Shown: in pieces, positions 18,508 through 26,319 of the stretch
How the letters are laid out: every line of letters starts with the position of its first letter
Position numbering within the stretch: the stretch's first letter is position 1
Assembly (NCBI RefSeq): GCF_045062605.1
Contig: NZ_JBJGDW010000052.1
Location: forward strand, 1-28,228
Reading direction: 5' to 3'
Source of the DNA: Deinococcus sp045062605
Lineage (GTDB): Bacteria; Deinococcota; Deinococci; Deinococcales; Deinococcaceae
Length of the DNA stretch: 28,228 nucleotides
The notes under the pieces: model-generated
Seen by the model: only the letters and a program-made list of their open reading frames with translations
What the model was told of the DNA's origin: nothing
The model's database searches: none
Made by a program: the position numbers and the translations under genes

Positions 18508-19380
18508 TCAGCCCAGACGATTCAGACAGCCCCGCGCGAAGGCGGCTGCCTCAGCCAGGCGTTGCGGGCGGCCCTGCTCGGCGGCGCGGCCCGCGCGGTG
18601 AAAGGCCAGCAACAGGCCGAACAGCGCTGCATTCTGGTCACAAGACTCAGAAGCGGCTCCAGCCACAAGTTCCGCCACGTTCCAGCCGTGGAAATATGCC
18701 ACGCTGGCAACGTCCCAGGCGGGCGGACCGATGGCCGCATCCCCGAAGTCCAGCAGCGCCCGCAGTCGCCCAGCCTGCCAGCAAAACTGCCCGGCGTGCA
18801 GATCGGTGTGACACAGCGCAGAAGGGGTTCCGGCTACCTACTACAGCTCCGGCTCCAGCGCGGCCAGTGGGAGGGCGAGGTCCGGCGCGTGGTGGATGAG
18901 CGGCTGGGCGGACAGCCTGCCCCCATTGCCATTGAGCGGCCACGCTTTCAGGCGGGTGCAGAGGCCATCTGCTGGAGTGGAGGCGACGCCCTGAAAATCT
19001 CCACCCCGGTCCTCTAGCACTCCAAATCCAGCGTGAGGCAGGGCATGCAGCACGCCCAGCGCCCGCCCCAGATCGGCCCAGCCTTCGCGTGACGGTCCCG
19101 CATCGTCTCCAGCCACAAAACTTTCCAGACTGAAGGCCCGCCCGGTGGGCAGCCAGCCGACTTCCAGCACTTCGGGCACAGGCACGCCAGCAGCAGACAG
19201 CGCCCGCATGACACTCGCCTGCGAAGAGAGTCGCGCCTCTGGACCGTGCGCCAGCCGCAGCACCCGATCCCCATCCGTGTAAACCTCGCAGGTTGCCCCA
19301 ATCGACAGAAAACGCGCCGTGGGACCGAGGATGGACCGCGCCTCAGCTTCTGGCCGCATCAGACGCGATGAATGGGGCAT
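18508..19380 (-). pseudogene. Aminoglycoside-phosphotransferase-family gene interrupted by two adjacent TAG codons
   Basis: One frame of 291 codons reads as an APH-type kinase. The N-lobe has SIGATCEVYTDGDRVLRLAHG and SQASVMRALSAAGVPVPEVL; the C-lobe has HTDLHAGQF (codons 191-199, catalytic Asp193) and LLDFGDAAIGPPAWDVA (metal Asp211). The frame is interrupted only by TAG TAG at 18838-18843 (codons 180-181), just before the catalytic loop. There is no frameshift on either side, so it is a fresh pseudogene, a sequencing error or a readthrough gene. The usual Asn of HxDxxxxN is Gln198. The first ATG overlaps the uridine-kinase-like gene by 38 nt; ATG 19359 is an alternative start. Substrate unknown. 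Confidence 0.82.
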
Positions 19381-19996
19381 TCAGGTCGTTGTTGTCCACC
19401 ACCATGCCTGCCCAGTTTTCCGGCTGGGCCTCCCGAAAATACAGTCGGTTGCCCCCGATATACCGACGGTTGCTCTCAGCCTCCGAATCGGGAGAGCCGA
19501 AGCCGGGGCCGCGCGCCGCGCCGCGTGGAACGGACACGGCAAAATCGACGCGCAGGAAGACCGAGTCGTCCCACACGCCGCGCAACTCCGGGCGGTGCAG
19601 GAACAAGCCGTCCACGATCAGGATGCTGCCGGGCCGGGCGGTCAATTCTGTTTGAGAAACGGGTTGATCCGTGTCCACATCAAAAATTGCCGTCTGGTAA
19701 CGCATTGAGCCGTCCGGCCCCAGCGGGTCCAGCAGCGCCCGCCTCATTCCGGCGTAATCGTAGGAGTCGCGGTAAAAACCTTCGGGCGAATCTCTGCCCA
19801 GGCGATAGCGCACGGCACGGGGACTGTGGAAGACGTCCACACTGGCGCGGATAACCTCGCGGCCCAGATTGCTGAGACTGGCAGCCAGTTCGTCGGCAAA
19901 CGTCGTCTTGCCTGCGCCATCTACCCCGTCCACGGCGACACGCAGGACGGGACAGGCAGACTGGGCATCAAGCCTCACGGCTAGCTCTCCCAGCAC
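19343..19996 (-). CDS. Uridine-kinase-like P-loop nucleoside/sugar kinase
   Basis: The 217-residue protein has Walker A GVDGAGKTT (residues 24-32), then ASVDVFHSPRAVRYRLGRDSPEGFYRDSYDY, the DxFH and DSYD type segment of uridine/pantothenate-like kinases, and SILIVDGLFLHRPELRGVWD as the Walker B region. The substrate is not certain; annotation as uridine kinase is by family only. The first possible start is GTG 19996, but GTG 19978 has a GGGAGAG site 6-7 nt upstream and still keeps the P-loop, so it is a good alternative. It lies 14 nt after telA and overlaps the interrupted phosphotransferase gene. Confidence 0.85.
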   Translation of the reverse strand: MLGELAVRLDAQSACPVLRVAVDGVDGAGKTTFADELAASLSNLGREVIRASVDVFHSPRAVRYRLGRDSPEGFYRDSYDYAGMRRALLDPLGPDGSMRYQTAIFDVDTDQPVSQTELTARPGSILIVDGLFLHRPELRGVWDDSVFLRVDFAVSVPRGAARGPGFGSPDSEAESNRRYIGGNRLYFREAQPENWAGMVVDNNDLNAPFIASDAARS

Positions 19997-20010
19997 CGCC
20001 TGACGGGCGT

Positions 20011-21231
20011 TCAGAGCTTCAGCTCACCGTCTCTGGACACATTCAGGTCCTGGGCCACCTCGCGGGCCGCCCCCTGACGTTCGCGGTCCAGGTAGGTCTG
20101 GGCCTGGGCCACTTCCTTGTCCAGCACCTGCATGGTCTCGCTGAAGCGCTCCAGCGCCTGCTGACGGTAGGCACTGATGGCGTCCAGCGCGCCATATACG
20201 TCGCGGAATGCGCCCTGGATGATCTGCGGGTCCACGGTGGCGCTGCCCGCCTGCCGCTGAATCTCGGTGGACTGCTGCTTAAGGAGGCTGGCGGTGCTGC
20301 CGATCATCTTGCCGGTGGTGTCGTTGATGGCCGTGATCTGACCTAGCACTGCGCCCTGCGTCCCCAGCGCCTGCGAGACCATCAGCGCAGTTTTGAGGGC
20401 GCTGACGGTGGTGGTGGTGGCCCGGTCCACGCCCTTGATCAGTTCCAGATTGTTGCGCCGCACCAGATCGAGGGCGAGGTAGCCCTGAATGCTCACCGCC
20501 AGTTGGGTCAGCAGATCGGTGACGCGCTGACGCACCGCAAACAGCAATTCCTCACTGACCATGCGGGCCTTCTCAGGGTCTGTGGTTGCCAGTTCGGACA
20601 GCCGCTCGGTCAGGGCCGTGTCCACCGCCTTGCCGACGTGGGCGTACTGCCGGAGCTTCTGCATCGTCTCCCACAGGTGCAGTTTCTCGGTCTCGATGGT
20701 GGCGTTGTCGCGCCGGAGTTCGTCCTGACCCCGGTAGAGCGATTCCAGGATGCCGTTCAGGTGCGACTGGGCACTCTGATACTTGTCCATCGCGTTCTGC
20801 ACCTTCTTGGCCCCTGGCAGGATGCCGAACAGGCGGCGAGGCGTGGGGGCGCGGCTGGGGTCCAGATCCTCCACGGTGCGGCGCAGCTCGGTCAGGCCGT
20901 TGAGGATGTCGCTGCCCTCGGCCAGTGCGCCGCTGCGGGTGGCACGCAGGGGGCGGTCCAGCATGCGGTTGCTGGTCTGCGCCGCCGCGCGCTGTTCAGG
21001 CAGGCCCAGATCATGCACAGCGTCCAGCTTGCGCTTGAACTCCGGGCTGTGCGCCCCGGAATTCAGCACGTCCAGAGCAAAGGCGCGGGCCATACCGTCC
21101 AGGCGGGTGCGGTCCTCATTGGACAGCGGCACCATTTCGGGCGCGTCCACCGGGGCCACGTTCTTGACGGCCTCGGGCGCGCTCAGGGAAGTTTCGGGCG
21201 GAATCAGCGGGCCGGGTTTGCCATCGGTCAT
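20011..21231 (-). CDS. TelA/toxic-anion-resistance family protein
   Basis: The 406-residue, mostly helical coiled-coil protein matches the TelA (KlaA, tellurite-resistance) family, with AQSHLNGILESLYRGQDELRRDNATIETEKLHLWETMQKLRQYAHVG character in the centre and DLVRRNNLELIKGVDRATTTTVSALKTALMVSQAL towards the end. In many bacteria such genes sit with TerD-type stress loci, which are not seen here. Start choice is open. ATG 21231 gives the ordinary N-terminus MTDGKPGPLIPPET with a weak AGAGAG site. In-frame ATG 21303 has a strong AAGGAG 5 nt upstream and a TAAACT -10, and would add 24 residues. It is the first gene of the telA-kinase-phosphotransferase group. Confidence 0.88.
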   Translation of the reverse strand: MTDGKPGPLIPPETSLSAPEAVKNVAPVDAPEMVPLSNEDRTRLDGMARAFALDVLNSGAHSPEFKRKLDAVHDLGLPEQRAAAQTSNRMLDRPLRATRSGALAEGSDILNGLTELRRTVEDLDPSRAPTPRRLFGILPGAKKVQNAMDKYQSAQSHLNGILESLYRGQDELRRDNATIETEKLHLWETMQKLRQYAHVGKAVDTALTERLSELATTDPEKARMVSEELLFAVRQRVTDLLTQLAVSIQGYLALDLVRRNNLELIKGVDRATTTTVSALKTALMVSQALGTQGAVLGQITAINDTTGKMIGSTASLLKQQSTEIQRQAGSATVDPQIIQGAFRDVYGALDAISAYRQQALERFSETMQVLDKEVAQAQTYLDRERQGAAREVAQDLNVSRDGELKL

Positions 21232-21325
21232 GCTCTCTATTACGCACCAAGACGGTGAGGGGTTGCATCCGGCAAAAGGCGTAAGGGGTTGGGGAAGGCC
21301 CATTTCAACTCCTTCGCCAGAAAAC

Positions 21326-21352
21326 AGTTTACCGGTGTAACATCTGAGCATG
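21326..21352. promoter_or_regulatory. Overlapping divergent promoters of telA and ydcZ-like genes with a palindrome
   Basis: For the plus strand TAACAT (21338-21343) lies 6 nt before ATG 21350, a leaderless layout. For the minus strand TAAACT (21331 to 21326) lies 22 nt before the AAGGAG-preceded ATG at 21303. Between and across them, TTTACCGGTGTAA (21328-21340) is partly palindromic and shares TTACCGGT with the 18429 operator. One bound protein could control both directions, possibly the MarR protein of this operon. Confidence 0.5.
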
Positions 21353-21811
21353 ATTGCCGAATCCAGACGCGCCCCCTTCCTTCTCCTGGCGGTGGCTGCC
21401 GGAACCCTGTTGCCCATGCAGTTCGCCGTGAACAGTGCGCTGGCGGGCGAACTGCATTCGGTGACGCTGACGGCGGGCCTGTCGTATCTGGTGGGCGCGG
21501 TGGCACTGGGCATCGTGCTGGCGCTGCTGCGGGTGCGGCCCAACTGGACGGCGGCAGCGACTGCCCCGCGCTGGGTGTGGCTGGGCGGCGTGGTGGGCAG
21601 TGCCTACGTGGTGGGCAGCGTGGTCCTGACCCGGCTGCTGGGCGCGGCCCTGGCCACCACGTTCGTGATTGCCGCACAGGTGCTGACCGCGCTGGCGCTG
21701 GATCATTTTGGCGCGCTGGGGCTGCCACGCAGACGGATGAACCGCACGCGCACGCTGGCCGTGCTGCTGGTGCTGGCAGCGCTGGCGCTGCGACTGTGGG
21801 GGCTAAGATGA
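21350..21811 (+). CDS. YdcZ/DUF606-type small membrane transporter subunit (first of pair)
   Basis: The 153-residue hydrophobic protein has about five helices and the DUF606 pattern: LPMQFAVNSALAGELHSVTLTAGLSYLVGAVAL, then WLGGVVGSAYVVGSVVLTRLLGAALATTFVIAAQVLTALALDHFGALGL. DUF606 proteins belong to the drug/metabolite transporter superfamily and often occur as two half-size genes that likely dimerise. Its stop overlaps the next start (ATGA). The first gene has a leaderless-type start. Substrate is not known; a neighbouring MarR regulator suggests response to a small molecule. Confidence 0.87.
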   Translation: MIAESRRAPFLLLAVAAGTLLPMQFAVNSALAGELHSVTLTAGLSYLVGAVALGIVLALLRVRPNWTAAATAPRWVWLGGVVGSAYVVGSVVLTRLLGAALATTFVIAAQVLTALALDHFGALGLPRRRMNRTRTLAVLLVLAALALRLWGLR

Positions 21812-22260
21812 GTCTGGTGGCGCTGCTGGCAACCATCGGCGCGGGCATCGGCCTGTCGGCGGGGCTGGCCTTTAACCTGCGGCTGGCAGCGGTCCTGGGT
21901 TCGCCGCTGATCGCCACGTTTGTTACGTTCTGGGTGGGTGCGGCGCTGCTGATCTCGCTATGGGCGCTGGGAGTGGACGGCGCACGGCCTGACACCTGGC
22001 CCGCACTGTGGACGCTGCTAGGCGGCCTGCTGGGCGTCACCTACGTCACCCTGAGCCTGATCACGGGCGCGCGGCTGGGGGCCGGGGCCAGCACGGTGGC
22101 GGTCACGCTGGGGCAGGTTGTGGGGGCGGCCATCATCACGGGCCTGGGTTGGCTGGGGCAGACCGCGCAGCCCCCCACCCTGGCCGGAATTCTGAGCGCG
22201 GCGCTGCTGCTGGGCGCGGTGGGCCTGCTGGCTGCTGACCGGGGGCGGAAGCAGCAATGA
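21808..22260 (+). CDS. YdcZ/DUF606-type small membrane transporter subunit (second of pair)
   Basis: The 150-residue partner starts MSLVALLATIGAGIGLSAGLAFNLRLAAVLGSPLIATFVTFWVGAALL and has LLGGLLGVTYVTLSLITGARLGAGASTVAVTLGQVVGAAIITGLGWLG, the same DUF606 repeat as its neighbour with about five helices. I start it at ATG 21808 because it overlaps the previous stop and begins the first helix; the longer open frame upstream is a shadow of the first subunit. It ends ATGA with the marR gene. The two halves probably form an antiparallel heterodimer. Confidence 0.87.
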   Translation: MSLVALLATIGAGIGLSAGLAFNLRLAAVLGSPLIATFVTFWVGAALLISLWALGVDGARPDTWPALWTLLGGLLGVTYVTLSLITGARLGAGASTVAVTLGQVVGAAIITGLGWLGQTAQPPTLAGILSAALLLGAVGLLAADRGRKQQ

Positions 22261-22745
22261 AAGGGCCGCCCACTGCCGAACTTCTGGAACGCATCGAACG
22301 CGACTGGCACACGGCGCGGCCCGATCTGGACCCGCAGCCGATGCTGACGGTAATCGCGGTGCAGCGCACCTCTGAACTGCTCCAGACCGAGCTGGAGGCA
22401 TTTTTTGCCCAGCACAGCCTCACTCCGTCTGCCTTCGACGTGCTGGCCACGTTGCGCCGCTCCGCCCCGCCTGAAGGCTTGACGCTGGGAGAGCTGGCCG
22501 CGCTGATGGCGATTACGCCGCCCGCCGTGACCAAGCGGGTGGACGTTTTGACGGAGCGGGAACTCGTGGAACGGCTGCCACACCCCTCAGACCGCCGCGC
22601 CATTCGCGCTCGTCTGACCGCGACGGGATTTGGGCTGGTGGACGGTCTCCTGACCGCTCATCTTGAAAACGAGGAACGGCTGCTGGCAGACCTGAGCAAC
22701 GATGAGAGGCGGACCCTCAGAATGCTGCTGGGGCGGATTCGCTGA
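22257..22745 (+). CDS. MarR-family transcriptional regulator
   Basis: The 162-residue protein has the MarR winged-helix plan. An N-terminal helix pair for dimerisation is followed by LTPSAFDVLATLRRSAPPEGLTLGELAALMAITPPAVTKRVDVLTERELVERLPHPSDRRAIRARLTATG, which contains recognition helix TPPAVTKRVDVL and the wing DRRAI (Asp-Arg conserved). Co-translation with two DUF606 genes through an ATGA overlap suggests it controls this operon in response to a transported compound. The palindrome in the shared telA/ydcZ promoter is the natural candidate site. It converges with the next gene, 3 nt apart. Confidence 0.95.
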   Translation: MKGPPTAELLERIERDWHTARPDLDPQPMLTVIAVQRTSELLQTELEAFFAQHSLTPSAFDVLATLRRSAPPEGLTLGELAALMAITPPAVTKRVDVLTERELVERLPHPSDRRAIRARLTATGFGLVDGLLTAHLENEERLLADLSNDERRTLRMLLGRIR

Positions 22746-22748
22746 GGC

Positions 22749-23894
22749 TTACTTCCCCACGTACTGGATACGCCAGACCTTGCCCGCACCGTCATCGCTG
22801 AGAAGCAGCGCACCGTCGGCAGCGACTACCGGGTCCACGGGGCGTCCACTGGCCTTGTCATTCTTGAGGAAACCCGTCAGGAAATCGGCCACTTTGCCCG
22901 TTGTCGGATCGACGGTGATCAGCTTGTAGCCGCTCTTCTCGCTGCGGTTCCAACTGCCGTGCAGGGCCACGAACATCTGCCCGGCGTAGGTCTGCGGAAA
23001 GGTCTTGCCCGTGTAAAAAGCCAGCCCCAGCGGCGCGGAGTGCGCGGTGGTCAGGGCGAAGGCGGGGGTGGCGTCCTTGCACACAGCGGCGCTCTTCTTG
23101 CCAAAGTCCGTGTCCCAGACCTGAGCTTCACCTGCTTTGGTGGTGTAGCAATACGGCCAGCCGAACGAATCGCCGCTATTCACCTTATAAAAGCCCTCCG
23201 GCGGGATGTTGTCGCCTAGGCCATCGCGCCCGTTGTTGGTGGAGTACAACTGGCCGTCAAACCACTCGATGCCCACCGCGTTTCGCAGGCCGCTGGCGTA
23301 CTCCTTGCCGTTCTTGCCGTCCGCGTCGTAGACCCAGATGGCCGCGCGCCCTGCGTCGCTTTCCTCGCAGACGTTGCAGGAACTTCCGGCAGACACGTAC
23401 ATCCTGTCGTTCGGGCCAAAGACCACCGTGCGCGTAGAGTGGCCGCCGCCGCTGGGCAGATCAACCAGCTTATCAGCCGAGCCGCCCGCTTTCATGTCCC
23501 CCGCCTTGTACGGAAAACGCACCACGCTGTCGATGTTGGCAACATACAGGTAGCCACCGTGGATGGCGAGGCCATGCGCCTGATTCAGACCGCTGGCAAA
23601 GACTTCCTTGCTGTCAGCCTGACCGTTCCTATCCCGGTCCGGCAGCACGTAGACCTTGCCCGCCGAGGTGTCGCTGAGCAGAACGTCGCCATTGGCTGCA
23701 ACGACCATGAAACGCGGTTTCTGAAAGCCGTCGGCGTAGGGCGTGACCTTGAATCCAGCGGGAACGCTTAGGCCAGAGGTTTCCAGCGGGGGTTGCGCGG
23801 ACTTATCACCCGTCTGCGTGCTGTTCTGGGCATTGGTCTGGGCGCAACCCACACAGGCCAGGGCAAGAGTACCGATGAGCAGGAATTTGTTCAT
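22749..23894 (-). CDS. Lipoprotein PQQ-dependent sugar/sorbosone dehydrogenase-like protein
   Basis: The 381-residue exported protein starts with a lipoprotein-like signal (MNKFLLIGTLALACVGC) and a short Gln/Ser/Thr linker. The beta-propeller domain of the glucose/sorbosone dehydrogenase family follows. Characteristic pieces are LNQAHGLAIHGGYLYVANID, GGGHSTRTVVFGPNDRMYVSAGSSCNVC, LRNAVGIEWFDGQLYSTNNGRDGLGDNIPPE, DSFGWPYCY and FVALHGSWNRSEKSGYK. The His positions used for PQQ-type catalysis (AHG; GGHS) are kept, but the substrate is unknown and some homologues are not shown to use PQQ. TGAACT 6 nt before ATG may be a weak leaderless -10; GGAG is very close to the ATG. Confidence 0.9.
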   Translation of the reverse strand: MNKFLLIGTLALACVGCAQTNAQNSTQTGDKSAQPPLETSGLSVPAGFKVTPYADGFQKPRFMVVAANGDVLLSDTSAGKVYVLPDRDRNGQADSKEVFASGLNQAHGLAIHGGYLYVANIDSVVRFPYKAGDMKAGGSADKLVDLPSGGGHSTRTVVFGPNDRMYVSAGSSCNVCEESDAGRAAIWVYDADGKNGKEYASGLRNAVGIEWFDGQLYSTNNGRDGLGDNIPPEGFYKVNSGDSFGWPYCYTTKAGEAQVWDTDFGKKSAAVCKDATPAFALTTAHSAPLGLAFYTGKTFPQTYAGQMFVALHGSWNRSEKSGYKLITVDPTTGKVADFLTGFLKNDKASGRPVDPVVAADGALLLSDDGAGKVWRIQYVGK

Positions 23895-23962
23895 GTCTCC
23901 AGTTCAACATCCGGCCATGAGGGCAGTGGAGAAAACAGCTAAAGCACCCGCCCCAAACCACG

Positions 23963-23989
23963 AAAAAGCCCTCTCCGTGGGGAAAGGGC
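23963..23989 (-). terminator. Intrinsic terminator of the YiaA/YiaB gene
   Basis: On the minus strand GCCCTTTCC pairs with GGAGAGGGC (one mismatch) around CCAC, followed directly by TTTTT. It lies 17 nt after the stop of the 24007-24300 gene. Confidence 0.85.
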
Positions 23990-24006
23990 CAGATGGGATG
24001 TACGCC

Positions 24007-24300
24007 TCAGCTCTCGTACTTGCTCAGCACCTGCTCGGTGCGCGCACTCTTGACGCGGTTGACCAGCCGTTCGTACTCGTGCCTGTCGCGCAGCGCCTTG
24101 CTGAGGGTCAGGGTGCTGGCGGTCAGGAACAGCGTGCCCATGTACAGGTAGCCCCTGATCCACCAGTCCACCGGCAAGTAGTAAATCCCAATGATCATCA
24201 GCGTCATGGCGATCCCGAAGGCCAGCCAGATAAAGCTCATCCATGCGGGGGAGTCTCCGAGCAGATCGGGGTTGGTGTAGGACGCGGCGTGCTGGGTCAT
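24007..24300 (-). CDS. YiaA/YiaB two-helix membrane protein
   Basis: The 97-residue protein carries a YiaAB two-helix domain: helix one SPAWMSFIWLAFGIAMTLMIIGIYYLP and helix two WIRGYLYMGTLFLTASTLTLSKALRD, joined by the VDWWIRGYLYMG turn that marks the family, then a charged tail RHEYERLVNRVKSARTEQ. The family's role is not known. ATG 24300 was taken over the TTG at 24306 because AGGAGG lies 8 nt upstream of it. A strong terminator follows, so it is a single-gene unit. Confidence 0.88.
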   Translation of the reverse strand: MTQHAASYTNPDLLGDSPAWMSFIWLAFGIAMTLMIIGIYYLPVDWWIRGYLYMGTLFLTASTLTLSKALRDRHEYERLVNRVKSARTEQVLSKYES

Positions 24301-24429
24301 GGGCAAAACCTCCTGAAGCGTGTGCGCGAGGAAAGGTGCAAAATCTTGCCCAGAGTGTAAGAGGTGACAAACGTCCCACGCCCGGTTTTGAACGCGGTCT
24401 AAAAAAGACGGGTTGGCGGCTTGCCGGAG

Positions 24430-25782
<1,353 letters not shown>

Positions 25783-25785
<3 letters not shown>

Positions 25786-25797
25786 GCGGGCAGGCTA
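25783..25797 (-). promoter_or_regulatory. Leaderless-type promoter of aroA
   Basis: On the minus strand TAGCCT (25792-25797) is 6 nt before ATG 25785, with no Shine-Dalgarno sequence. Confidence 0.58.
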
Positions 25798-26184
25798 GCG
25801 CCGGAAGGCAACGCGGGCGGTGCGGCTGTCTGGAGGAAGTGACCCCCCCGTGATACCCAGCTTCCAGCGAAAGCAGAGACAGATAAAGAAGAACCAACGG
25901 ATGCCAGCCCTTCAAACTCTCTACAGCCCACGAAACCACCACCGAAGCCGCAACCGAAGGCCGTCGGGCGCGAAGCAGACGGCCCGAACGCAGCGCGCCC
26001 GAGCAGGGCATCGGACCCGGAGGCCGCCGCCCTCTCCCGCCCAAAACGCCCACAAACTCGTGCCTAGCGCAGCGCTGCTCCCCCTGCCCCTCTGCTTCGC
26101 AGCTTTACAAGTCCGGGGTAGGGGGCTGGGGGGCGGGGTATCCCTTGTCTACTTCTCAAACGCCTCTCCCCCGCACGTCTCCCC
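25798..26184. repeat. Gene-free region with inverted repeats between aroA and the ilvA leader
   Basis: I see no gene. Two inverted repeats stand out: GGCCGTC (25959-25965) with GACGGCC (25978-25984), and a C-rich arm near 26080-26095 (CCCCCTGCCCC) with a complementary G-rich arm near 26114-26125 (GGGGTAGGGGG). The second resembles palindromic intergenic dispersed repeats; copies elsewhere cannot be checked here. Confidence 0.45.
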
Positions 26185-26200
26185 TATCCTCACCCTTATG
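26185..26200 (+). promoter_or_regulatory. Leaderless-type promoter of the ilvA leader peptide
   Basis: TATCCT (26185-26190) lies 7 nt before ATG 26198, the same spacing as for purU and coaX, and no ribosome site precedes the ATG. Confidence 0.6.
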
Positions 26201-26242
26201 AACGCGGCGCGAATTATTGGCAGGTCAGGGGAAGGCACCTGA
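26198..26242 (+). CDS. Putative ilvA leader peptide, MNAARIIGRSGEGT
   Basis: A 14-codon frame starts 7 nt after a leaderless -10 and carries two adjacent Ile codons (ATT ATT, 26213-26218) and a final Thr codon. Ile is the end product and Thr the substrate of the pathway opened by the following gene, threonine dehydratase. A terminator begins 25 nt after its stop, and a competing pairing overlaps the peptide's 3' half. These features fit ribosome-mediated attenuation: stalling at Ile codons frees the antiterminator arm. Too short for usual gene callers; expression is unproven. Confidence 0.6.
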   Translation: MNAARIIGRSGEGT

Positions 26243-26295
26243 TAGCCGCCGCGCTGCTCAGAGTTCCCCCCGCCACCGACGCGGGGGCTTTTTTT
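26228..26295 (+). terminator. Attenuator: terminator with competing antiterminator before ilvA
   Basis: Terminator: CCCCCGC (26267-26273) and GCGGGGG (26281-26287) form a perfect 7-bp stem, then C and seven T (26289-26295). Competing pairing: GGGGAA (26228-26233), inside the leader peptide, is a perfect complement of TTCCCC (26264-26269), which takes three of the C residues (26267-26269) of the terminator stem. A further CTGA/TCAG pair (26239-26242 with 26258-26261) would stabilise the alternative fold. Confidence 0.65.
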
Positions 26296-26319
26296 GCATT
26301 CAGTACGGAGGATAGACCC

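Noticed and set aside
18647..18943. Minus-strand frame that might suggest a frameshift in the phosphotransferase gene
   Set aside because: The catalytic-loop and DFGD segments lie in the same frame as the N-terminal half; only the tandem TAG interrupts, so no frameshift is needed.
25820..26242. 140-codon plus-strand frame ending in the ilvA leader peptide
   Set aside because: The upstream part has no family features and crosses the inverted repeats; only the last 14 codons have a promoter and sensible regulatory content.
26198..26295. T-box riboswitch before ilvA
   Set aside because: No T-box consensus bulge (AGGGTGGnACCGCG-like) is present and the leader is too short; a leader-peptide attenuator explains the parts better.
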